Program-made: the position numbers and the translations under genes
The notes under the pieces: model-generated
Databases searched by the model: none
Seen by the model: only the letters and a program-made list of their open reading frames with translations
Told to the model about the DNA's origin: nothing
Shown: piece after piece, positions 45,063 to 52,047 of the stretch
Numbering within the stretch: the first letter of the stretch is position 1
How the letters are laid out: every line of letters starts with the position of its first letter
NCBI RefSeq assembly: GCF_005887095.1
Contig: NZ_PNCI01000024.1
Span: 1 to 64,000 of the forward strand
Source: Pseudoalteromonas rubra
GTDB taxonomy: Bacteria; Pseudomonadota; Gammaproteobacteria; Enterobacterales; Alteromonadaceae
DNA: 64,000 nt
Reading direction: 5' to 3'

Positions 45063-45467
45063 ATGAAAAATGAATATCATGGCTCGTGTTTGTGCGGGCA
45101 GGTTACCTTCACTGTCTCCGGTTTCAGCACCAGAGTGGCGAATTGCCACTGTACTATGTGTCGTAAATTTCACGGCGCTGCTTTTGGTACTTTGGTGTCT
45201 GTGACTGATTTAAACTGGTTATCCGGAAAAGACTGCTTAAAAGAGTTCACAGCTCCTAATGGCACCACGCGTACTTTTTGTCATATCTGCGGATCCAGCC
45301 TTGGCTTTCGAAGTAAAGGCATGCCACCAGAAGACATAGAAGTCGCCATATCCACATTCGACTCAGATATTCCAGTGAAAGTGGATGCACAGATTTTTAC
45401 CAGCAGCAAAGCGAATTGGTGTTCGCTACAGGCTGATATTCCAACCTTCAAAAACGCGCGAACGTAA
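45063..45467 (+). CDS. GFA family zinc-binding protein
   Basis: A 134-residue protein of the glutathione-dependent formaldehyde-activating enzyme family. Zinc Cys ligands are visible: GSCLCGQVTFTV, NCHCTMCRKFHGAAFG and FCHICGSSLGF. Most members have unknown substrates despite the name. It stands alone on the plus strand and converges with the redox operon. Confidence 0.92.
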   Translation: MKNEYHGSCLCGQVTFTVSGFSTRVANCHCTMCRKFHGAAFGTLVSVTDLNWLSGKDCLKEFTAPNGTTRTFCHICGSSLGFRSKGMPPEDIEVAISTFDSDIPVKVDAQIFTSSKANWCSLQADIPTFKNART

Positions 45468-45495
45468 TCCAGTATGTAAATCCGGCAATGTGGCT

Positions 45496-46371
45496 TCAGC
45501 TGGCCGCATTCAGAAGCATTGATGTGGTTTCTTCAAAGCGCGACACCTTCTGCACTTTTAATTTATTGTGCGTCAGATACAAATAATCATTAAACAGGCG
45601 CAGTAAGCTCCAGCAGATTACGCGTTTTTCCAGTAGTGTTCGTTCTGCGGGGCACTGAGTGTAAAGCGCAATGGCGCGGGTTTGTAACGCTGAGTCAACG
45701 ATGGGGCCGTTGCCGTGCCAGTTGAGCAGGGCCAGGTCGAATGCGGGGTCGCCAAAATGTGCGCGCTCCCAGTCAATGGGGATGAGCTGCTGAGCTGGCG
45801 TAACGATGAGATTGCCGGGGTGGAAGTCACCGTGATTGAGCGTAAAGGTACTGAGCTGGTCAAAACAGGGCTGGCGCGCCTGCAATACCGGATGCAGTGA
45901 GGAGTAGAGTTTGGTCAGTTTGGCATGCTCTGCGGTCCGACTACGAAAGTATCGCCAGATAGCGGTGAGGTGTTTTGCCGGGTTCAGTGTGAGGCCGGCA
46001 GGGGCACTGACTTTGCCGTGACGCGCATGAGTTATCTGGTGGACTTGTTTAAGCAGGGTGATCACCTGTTCGATATCTAATGCCGCCCAGTCACTTATGC
46101 TTTTTCCTTCAATATAGGGTCGTAATAACGTCTGCGGGCCAGTTTCACTGTGATGAAATTCAACCGGTAGCATAAAGCGAGAGAGTGTCAGCAATGAGTA
46201 TACATAGGCCTCAGTTTCCAGCCCTGAATGATTGCGTCCAAGTGAGCGTTTACATACCCAAAGGCTTCCGTCACCTCTTTTCAGCAGAGTGGTGTTATGG
46301 GTCAGGCCGCCACTAAGCGGCCTGTGCTGTGTACTCTCGTCGCGCAGCTCTGGCAAAGCAATTACACTCAT
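45496..46371 (-). CDS. Aminoglycoside phosphotransferase-like kinase
   Basis: About 291 residues. The APH/choline-kinase fold is shown by LSGGLTHNTTLLKRG (nucleotide loop), a catalytic loop LNHGDFHPGNLIVT and the metal DWERAHFGDPAFDLALL. It probably phosphorylates a small hydroxylated metabolite; resistance is only one possibility. ATG 46371 is chosen because the longer open frame upstream lies inside the AhpD-like gene in another frame. It is the last gene of the four-gene minus-strand redox operon, 29 bases after the AhpD-like stop. Confidence 0.8.
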   Translation of the reverse strand: MSVIALPELRDESTQHRPLSGGLTHNTTLLKRGDGSLWVCKRSLGRNHSGLETEAYVYSLLTLSRFMLPVEFHHSETGPQTLLRPYIEGKSISDWAALDIEQVITLLKQVHQITHARHGKVSAPAGLTLNPAKHLTAIWRYFRSRTAEHAKLTKLYSSLHPVLQARQPCFDQLSTFTLNHGDFHPGNLIVTPAQQLIPIDWERAHFGDPAFDLALLNWHGNGPIVDSALQTRAIALYTQCPAERTLLEKRVICWSLLRLFNDYLYLTHNKLKVQKVSRFEETTSMLLNAAS

Positions 46372-46400
46372 GCGTATATTTTGCAAATTGGCGCAGACGG

Positions 46401-46958
46401 TTACCGTGAATTCGGATGCGTCCACTGGTAGGGCTGCATGGGCGGATCCAGCTCGGTTTTGGCCAGGGCATTGGTAAAATTGGAGATAAGCTTGGCAGCC
46501 AGACCGGTCAATACTTCCAGCGCCTGCTGCTTGTGGTATCCGGCAGCGAGGAAAGCATTCAGTGCGTCGTCGCCAATGTGGCCCTGTTTGGCCAGCAAAG
46601 CTTTTACAAAGTCCTGTAGTGCCTGAAGCTTGCTGTCGGGCAGCGATGTGCCTTCGCGCAGTGCGGTGATCAGCGCCTCGGGCATACCGGCCGATTTCAT
46701 CATCCAGGTGTGGCCCGGCACACAATAGTGGCAGTTATTTTCGTAGTTGGCGGTCATAAAGACCACTTGTTGTTCAACCGCTGACAGGCTGGTCTCTTGC
46801 ATAAAAGTGCTAAAGGTGTCGTTATACGCTTTGTAGGTTACAGCCGACTCTGCCAGTACTTTGTGCAGGTTGGGCAACATACCAAAACTGGCCAGCGACT
46901 GTTCCATCAGCGGCTTTGATTTTTCTGGTGCCGTATCGGGCTCATAATAGGTAAACAT
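46401..46958 (-). CDS. Carboxymuconolactone decarboxylase family (AhpD-like) protein
   Basis: About 185 residues. The AhpD-type redox motif appears as NNCHYCVPGHTWMMKSAGM, with the CxxC pair followed by a His. Such proteins are alkylhydroperoxidases or reducing partners of peroxiredoxins. It lies 24 bases after the peroxiredoxin-like gene, supporting a joint role. ATG 46958 follows CAGGAGAAAAACC; an upstream in-frame start overlaps that ribosome site. Confidence 0.88.
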   Translation of the reverse strand: MFTYYEPDTAPEKSKPLMEQSLASFGMLPNLHKVLAESAVTYKAYNDTFSTFMQETSLSAVEQQVVFMTANYENNCHYCVPGHTWMMKSAGMPEALITALREGTSLPDSKLQALQDFVKALLAKQGHIGDDALNAFLAAGYHKQQALEVLTGLAAKLISNFTNALAKTELDPPMQPYQWTHPNSR

Positions 46959-46982
46959 GGTTTTTCTCCTGTGCAATTCGGC

Positions 46983-47531
46983 TTAGCGGTGCATACCGCG
47001 AATGGGATAGTTGTTATCCGGGTCGCGGATCCAGGCCAGCCCATTCACCAGAGAAGTCAGGTCCGGACGAACAAACGGGTTGTTCGAGATATCTGTCACC
47101 TGAATGTTTCCCTGTTGATTAACTACAAAGAGTCCGGGTTCCGCAAACGGATGATCGGTTTCCTGTGCGGAGCGCGGATCAGAGATAAAAAGGCCCAGCG
47201 TTTGCATTTCTTCAAGGCTCAGACCATAGCCCAGTGCAAACGATACGTTGAGCTGCTCACTGTGGCTTTGGAGTTGCGCTAGGCTATCTCCCGAGACAGC
47301 AACAATGTCTACTTTGATGTCGGCGAGCTTGTTTTTGAATTGCTCAAGCTCATTGAGATAGCGAGTACACAAAGGGCAATGGCGGCCACGGTAAATCAGC
47401 ACCAACTGCCAGCGGTCGTCATCATTGGCTTGTGCCAGAGGGCGTGTACTGCCGTCGGCCAGAGTGACCTGAATATCCGGAAACGGGCTACCGGGGTGAA
47501 GTTTTTGAGTGTACTGGTACGCTTGGCTCAT
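46983..47531 (-). CDS. Peroxiredoxin-like (AhpC/TSA) family protein
   Basis: A 182-residue thioredoxin-fold protein: WQLVLIYRGRHCPLCTRYLNELEQF with a CPLC pair at the peroxidatic position, VSGDSLAQLQSHSE, and a GLFVVNQQGNIQ strand. It probably reduces peroxides or quinone-derived electrophiles with the AhpD-like protein as partner. It is 9 bases downstream of the quinone reductase gene. Confidence 0.9.
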   Translation of the reverse strand: MSQAYQYTQKLHPGSPFPDIQVTLADGSTRPLAQANDDDRWQLVLIYRGRHCPLCTRYLNELEQFKNKLADIKVDIVAVSGDSLAQLQSHSEQLNVSFALGYGLSLEEMQTLGLFISDPRSAQETDHPFAEPGLFVVNQQGNIQVTDISNNPFVRPDLTSLVNGLAWIRDPDNNYPIRGMHR

Positions 47532-47540
47532 GGCAGTTCC

Positions 47541-48122
47541 TTAAAAGTAGGTATTTAAATGGGTCTCAAAGCGAGCAAGGTCGCGTTCAATGTCTGCGTT
47601 TTTCATCACATCAAAACAGCTAAACGTAGGTATAGACTGCATGCCAAAGAACTTAAAGTTCATATGGGCCGGAAATAGCAAGTCATCTACACTTTTACCT
47701 TCAAAAAACTCGTGTTCGTCGTTAAATGACTCTGCCGGGGCATTAAAGGTCACAGACAGCATATAACGCGTATCGCTGAGTGTGCCACCGCGGCCATAAT
47801 TGGCTTTGGGGTTGTCTGCCGAACGGCCGTCGCCATCACACAAAGCACCACCCATACCTGCGGTGTACACTTCATCCATGTATTTTTTAAACGACCAGGG
47901 CAGGCCCATCCAGTTAATGGGGGACTGAAGCAGTACCACATCCGCCCAGCGATGCAGCTCAAGTTGTTGTTCAATATCCAGCGGCTCAGCCATAGTCACA
48001 ACCCGGGTCTCAAATCCTTTGGTATTGAGATGAGACACCATTTTATCCACCAGGGTCGCGTTGAGTTTTCCCTCAGAAAACGGGTAATACTGATGAGCGT
48101 TAATGATCAGGGCTTTGTTCAT
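47541..48122 (-). CDS. mdaB: NAD(P)H:quinone reductase, MdaB-like
   Basis: A 193-residue flavodoxin-fold FAD enzyme: KALIINAHQYYPFSEGKLNATLVD at the N-terminus, VVLLQSPINWMGLPWSFKKYMDEVYT, YGRGGTLSDTRYMLSVTFNAP and FKFFGMQSIPTFSCFDVMKN. It closely follows E. coli MdaB. It reduces quinones by two electrons, avoiding semiquinone radicals. It is the first gene of the operon, divergent from the HxlR regulator, with GTAACC operator-like repeats between them. Confidence 0.9.
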   Translation of the reverse strand: MNKALIINAHQYYPFSEGKLNATLVDKMVSHLNTKGFETRVVTMAEPLDIEQQLELHRWADVVLLQSPINWMGLPWSFKKYMDEVYTAGMGGALCDGDGRSADNPKANYGRGGTLSDTRYMLSVTFNAPAESFNDEHEFFEGKSVDDLLFPAHMNFKFFGMQSIPTFSCFDVMKNADIERDLARFETHLNTYF

Positions 48123-48165
48123 GTTAATTCTCCGGTAGGCTTAATTACTAACCTGGTTTATAATA

Positions 48166-48207
48166 GTAACCTGTAACCTTTATTCAATTAGTTTACTTTT
48201 GGTAACC
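48166..48207. promoter_or_regulatory. Putative HxlR operators between mdaB and its regulator
   Basis: GTAACC occurs at 48166-48171 and 48173-48178, and GGTAACC at 48201-48207, within the 108-bp divergent promoter region. Repeated half-sites there suit binding of the adjacent HxlR protein. Confidence 0.5.
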
Positions 48208-48230
48208 ACCCTATAATTGGAGTGCAGACT

Positions 48231-48590
48231 GTGGAAAGTGTTGTTAAAACAGATAGTAAGGGAAGGAAAAAAGTTTTAAATGCATGCGAGGAACCTTGTG
48301 CTATCGAGAAGGGTATGCGTTTGATCGGCGGAAAGTGGACGGGATCCATTATCTATCATCTTAAAGATGAGCCGGTGCGGTTTAACGATCTGGCCAGAAT
48401 GCTTGGAGGAGCCAGCAAAAAAATGATCGATCAACGTCTGAAGGAGCTGGAAGCTCAGGGCATGGTGCTGCGTACCGTTGTGAACGAACGACCCGTTGCA
48501 GTAACCTATGAGCTGACCGAGTTTGGTCGATCGGCATTGCATATTCTGGAGCAACTGCGCGTCTGGTCTGAGTCTCACCAAGTGAGCTAG
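48231..48590 (+). CDS. HxlR family transcriptional regulator
   Basis: About 119 residues. The HxlR winged helix is clear: CAIEKGMRLIGGKWTGSIIYHL, VRFNDLARMLGGASKKMIDQRLKELE and VTYELTEFGRSALHIL. The N-terminal CEEPCAIEKG includes the Cys that in redox-sensing relatives (YodB/QorR-like) is modified by quinones or electrophiles. A second Cys lies four residues before it. GTG 48231 follows ATTGGAGTGCAG; GTG 48222 is inside that ribosome site. It probably represses the divergent mdaB operon. Confidence 0.9.
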   Translation: MESVVKTDSKGRKKVLNACEEPCAIEKGMRLIGGKWTGSIIYHLKDEPVRFNDLARMLGGASKKMIDQRLKELEAQGMVLRTVVNERPVAVTYELTEFGRSALHILEQLRVWSESHQVS

Positions 48591-48921
48591 TGCTAAAGTA
48601 CGGGTACACACAACGGCATGTGCCTTAAAAACCGGCATGCCCAGATCCAGATCAAGTTTTGTTTATTCAATGTAAATAAATATGGAATAATTGTTTATTC
48701 CGAGTTAATCTTCTCTCGTTCACAGGAGATGAGCTAAATGTGCCTAAAATAGGGCATAGACGAGCGAAAGGAACCGGAAAAACGGTTACACACTTTTAAG
48801 CAGTTAACTTTTAATTATCATTTTAAGTTACCCTCAGCGTCAGTGGCTCTCCGCCTGTCCTGTTTATCAATCGTACTGATATTGCGGTTGATGATGTATC
48901 ACTACACGAGAGAGACAAGCT
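48591..48921. promoter_or_regulatory. hcn upstream region with inverted repeat
   Basis: About 330 bases. It holds a perfect 7-bp dyad GGAATAA-TTGT-TTATTCC at 48684-48701, flanked by AT-rich sequence. Near 48891 TTGATGATGTATCA loosely resembles an FNR/ANR site, but its arms are one base too far apart for the consensus. No clean -35/-10 was fixed. Confidence 0.4.
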
Positions 48922-49242
48922 ATGAAATCACTTAAGCGTACCAGAGACATTACGCCTCTGCCTTCGCGCAATTTCAAAATTACCGTCGATGATCAACCTG
49001 TTGAAGCCTGTGAAGGCGAGACCGTGTTGTCTGTGTTACTCGCGGCAAACTATGCCAGAGTGATGGAAAATGATCGCAAAGTGGCCTCAGGTGCCTATTG
49101 TGGCATGGGTGTATGTCATTGTTGTCAGGTAAAAATCAATGCAAAGCATAAACAGCGGGCCTGCCAGACATTGGTAGAGCCACGCATGTCGGTCGAAACC
49201 CTGACCAATCGTTTCAAGGAAGAGGGGATCAAACATGACTAG
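48922..49242 (+). CDS. hcnA: Hydrogen cyanide synthase subunit HcnA
   Basis: A 106-residue [2Fe-2S] ferredoxin-like subunit. Cluster Cys lie in SGAYCGMGVCHCCQVKIN and KQRACQTLVEP, with the tail VETLTNRFKEEG also typical of HcnA. Its size (about 104 aa in Pseudomonas) and the gene order with two flavoenzymes fit hcnABC. The complex oxidises glycine to HCN and CO2 at the inner membrane. Related amino-acid dehydrogenase ferredoxin subunits are the alternative. It overlaps the hcnB-like gene by 8 bases. Confidence 0.82.
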   Translation: MKSLKRTRDITPLPSRNFKITVDDQPVEACEGETVLSVLLAANYARVMENDRKVASGAYCGMGVCHCCQVKINAKHKQRACQTLVEPRMSVETLTNRFKEEGIKHD

Positions 49243-50623
49243 TCAGATACATGATCAGGTTGTGATCGTGGGAGGCGGCCCTGCTGGTACTGCGGCGGCG
49301 GCGGAATTGGCACGTCATGGTTTAAAATCGGTGATCATCGATGAGGCCCCAAAACTGGGTGGGGTGATCTATCGTGGTCCGTTGCGCCAGACTGATTCTT
49401 TGCCGCACCTGGATGATAATTTAAAGCGTGCCATGACGGCACTGCAAACCCGGTATCAGGCGCACAGTGACTCAATTGAAGTTAAAACACAAACACGGGT
49501 ACTGGGCCCGGAAGGGAGCAATCAGTTGTTGCTCAGCGATAATTCAGGCCTGAGTCGTCAGCCATACGCGCACCTGATCCTTGCAACGGGTTGTCATGAA
49601 CGCAGTGTGCCGTTTCCCGGCTGGCAGTTACCCGGTGTTATGCTACTTGGCGGTGTGCAGTTACAGCTTAAAAGTGGCCTGGTCAGGCCGGGTCAGCGTA
49701 TGGCACTGGTTGGCACAGGGCCTTTGTTGCCATTGGTTGCCTGCCAGTTACACAAAGCGGGTGTAGATGTGGTGGGTGTCTTTGAAGCCAGCCCATTTGC
49801 CAAACTGGCAAAAGAAGCCGTTGCGCTGCTTAACAAGCCCAAGTTAACGCTCTCAGGCATGAGCATGATGAGCTATCTCAAAAAGCACAAGATTCCTTTC
49901 AAATATGGCTGGGGTATCGTCAGCGCCCAGGGGGATGAGCAACTTAAGAGCATTCAGGTTGCGCCTTATGACAGCCAGTGGCGTCCTCAACGTGACCTGG
50001 CAGTTAAGGTAGAAGTGGATGCAATCGGGGTTGGCTATGGCTTTGTAGCACGCACGCAACTAGCCATGTTGCTGGGTCTGGAGCATAACTACACTAAGGT
50101 CAGTGGCTATGTACCTGCGCTTGATGAATGGCATCAGAGCCAAAACCATGCCGCGTTTGTGGTGGGCGACAGCAATGGTCTGTTGGGCGCTGATGCGGCG
50201 ATTTGTGAGGGGCAGTTGGCAGCGCTGCGTCTAGCCTGGCAATGCGGAAAAATTACAGAATCTCAGTTGCTTAGTCGTGCAACCAAAGTAAAAAATAAGC
50301 TCGCCCGGATCAAAAAGTTCCGCTTTGGCTTTGATCGCTTTTCAGACAGGCAGCCCGGTTTATTGACGCTGGCAGCGCCTGAAACTGTGGTGTGTCGTTG
50401 TGAACAGGTTCGCCGTGAGCAGCTGGACGAAGCCATTGCGCAAGGCGTGAAAGACATCACCAGCCTGAAGATGCGTACCCGGATCGGCATGGGGGATTGT
50501 CAGGGGAAAACCTGCAGCTCATATGCTCTGGATTACCTGCACGAAGCGGGCCTGACGGAAAACATCGGTGTGATCAAACCGCGTTTTCCCCTTGATCCTA
50601 TCCCCTTTACTTTAATGGAATGA
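49235..50623 (+). CDS. hcnB: Hydrogen cyanide synthase subunit HcnB
   Basis: A 462-residue FAD/NAD(P)-type oxidoreductase. The N-terminal dinucleotide fold is VVIVGGGPAGTAAAAELARHG, and a second (about 145-175) has RMALVGTGPLLPLVAC. The C-terminal BFD-like Cys cluster is VCRCEQV and GDCQGKTCSSY. Length and layout match HcnB. It shares ATGA with the next gene (4-base overlap), indicating translational coupling. Confidence 0.85.
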   Translation: MTSQIHDQVVIVGGGPAGTAAAAELARHGLKSVIIDEAPKLGGVIYRGPLRQTDSLPHLDDNLKRAMTALQTRYQAHSDSIEVKTQTRVLGPEGSNQLLLSDNSGLSRQPYAHLILATGCHERSVPFPGWQLPGVMLLGGVQLQLKSGLVRPGQRMALVGTGPLLPLVACQLHKAGVDVVGVFEASPFAKLAKEAVALLNKPKLTLSGMSMMSYLKKHKIPFKYGWGIVSAQGDEQLKSIQVAPYDSQWRPQRDLAVKVEVDAIGVGYGFVARTQLAMLLGLEHNYTKVSGYVPALDEWHQSQNHAAFVVGDSNGLLGADAAICEGQLAALRLAWQCGKITESQLLSRATKVKNKLARIKKFRFGFDRFSDRQPGLLTLAAPETVVCRCEQVRREQLDEAIAQGVKDITSLKMRTRIGMGDCQGKTCSSYALDYLHEAGLTENIGVIKPRFPLDPIPFTLME

Positions 50624-51855
50624 ACACAATGAAAAAATATGATGTTGTCATCGCCGGTGGCGGTGCAGTGGGTGCAGCGTGCGCATACTTTTTGAGTCGC
50701 GATACAGATTTAAAAATCGCGCTAATTGATTTGAAGAAACCTGGCAATGCGTCACGCGCGTCTGCCGGCGGGTTATGGGCTATCGGTGAATCGGTCGGTC
50801 TGGGCTGTGGTGTGATCTTTTTTAAGACCTTATCTAAGTTACACAGCGAAGCCCAGGGTAAGGAAGTGCCCGTGATGCGCCCGCACCAGTTACCAGACTG
50901 CTTTTTTGAATTTGCCTTGACCTCTAACAATATGTATCCGGCATTACATCAGGAAATGCTTGAAAAACATGGTGTGGACTTTAAATTTGAGCGCACGGGT
51001 CTGAAATTTATTATGTATAACGAAGAAGACAGGTTATACGCTGAGCAGATCACTGAGGGGATCCCACATCTGGCCGATCAGGTGCGCTGGCTGGATGCCG
51101 AAGAGCTCAAAAAGGAAGAACCCTATGTAACGGACGATGCCATTGGGGCCATTGACTTTATTTGTGACCACCAGGTGAACCCGTATCGACTGGTCGACGC
51201 CTACCTGGAAGGGGCCCGTCAGAATGGGGTGTCTTTACATCTGAACACTGAAGTAACCTCAGTGATCCGCAACGGCAATGTGGTGGAAGGGGTGAAGACC
51301 CATGACCAAGTGTTCTTCTGCGATACACTGATCAACGCGTCCGGCGCCTGGGCGAATGAACTGTATCAGCAAGCAACGGGACGCACTATGCCGGTTTATC
51401 CGGTGAAAGGACAAATAGTGCTCTCAGAGCGGATGCCGAAGATCATGAATGGCTGCATCAGCACCAGCGATTGTTACATTGCACAAAAGGACAATGGTGA
51501 GATCCTGATTGGTTCATCCACCGAAGAAAAGGGCTTTGATACCACCAACAGTCTGGACAAGATCCAGGAGCTGTCACAGGGTGCGATGAAGTGCCTGCCA
51601 ATTCTCAAAGAGTCGAGCATAAAGCGTTGCTGGGCAGGTTTACGACCAGGCACGCCGGACGAGTTGCCAATTCTGGGCCCGGTTGAGGGGATCGAAGGAT
51701 ATCTGAATGCCTGTGGTCATTTCCGTACCGGTATTCTGACATCTGCGATTACTGGGCAGTTGATGACTGAGCTGATAACCGGCAAAACCCCTTCGCTGGA
51801 TCTGACTCCGTTCAGCGTCGCGCGTTTTGACGAGGCCGAGCAAAAAGCCGGTTAA
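50620..51855 (+). CDS. hcnC: Hydrogen cyanide synthase subunit HcnC
   Basis: A 411-residue DadA/glycine-oxidase-type flavoprotein: YDVVIAGGGAVGAACAYFLSR (FAD), NASRASAGGLW, INASGAWANELYQQATGR and the C-terminal KRCWAGLRPGTPDELPILGP with NACGHFRTGILTSAITGQL. In HCN synthase this subunit oxidises glycine. ATG 50620 overlaps the hcnB stop; ATG 50629 is also possible. Amino-acid dehydrogenase of another substrate remains an alternative for the whole trio. Confidence 0.85.
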   Translation: MNTMKKYDVVIAGGGAVGAACAYFLSRDTDLKIALIDLKKPGNASRASAGGLWAIGESVGLGCGVIFFKTLSKLHSEAQGKEVPVMRPHQLPDCFFEFALTSNNMYPALHQEMLEKHGVDFKFERTGLKFIMYNEEDRLYAEQITEGIPHLADQVRWLDAEELKKEEPYVTDDAIGAIDFICDHQVNPYRLVDAYLEGARQNGVSLHLNTEVTSVIRNGNVVEGVKTHDQVFFCDTLINASGAWANELYQQATGRTMPVYPVKGQIVLSERMPKIMNGCISTSDCYIAQKDNGEILIGSSTEEKGFDTTNSLDKIQELSQGAMKCLPILKESSIKRCWAGLRPGTPDELPILGPVEGIEGYLNACGHFRTGILTSAITGQLMTELITGKTPSLDLTPFSVARFDEAEQKAG

Positions 51856-52015
51856 TTCTGATTACGGGAAGAAACTCGAGGGGCAGGGAGGCTCCCGATT
51901 TTAACCTTAACTGTGTCAACATTCTTAATAAAAAACAAAGTGCTGAACGGCAGAAAAACTTCATAGCTTATGTCTTAACAGCTGGCTACATTCGTGGTAC
52001 AGTCCACGCGCTTAG

Positions 52016-52032
52016 TTGTTATAATATATCAT
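52016..52032 (+). promoter_or_regulatory. Zur-box-like site at the TonB receptor promoter
   Basis: TTGTTATAATATATCAT matches the gammaproteobacterial Zur core ATGTTATAATATAACAT at 15 of 17 positions. It contains a TATAAT -10 hexamer and lies 15 bases before the receptor ATG, so a bound repressor would block the promoter. Confidence 0.65.
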
Positions 52033-52047
52033 AATGAAGGACTGATA

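Noticed and set aside
46372..46725. N-terminal extension of the phosphotransferase-like gene by ~118 residues.
   Set aside because: This frame overlaps the well-supported AhpD-like gene in another frame and adds residues with no family resemblance.
48889..48908. TTGATGATGTATCA as an FNR/ANR box of the hcn operon.
   Set aside because: The TTGAT and ATCA arms are five bases apart rather than four and the second arm is incomplete, so it fails the consensus.
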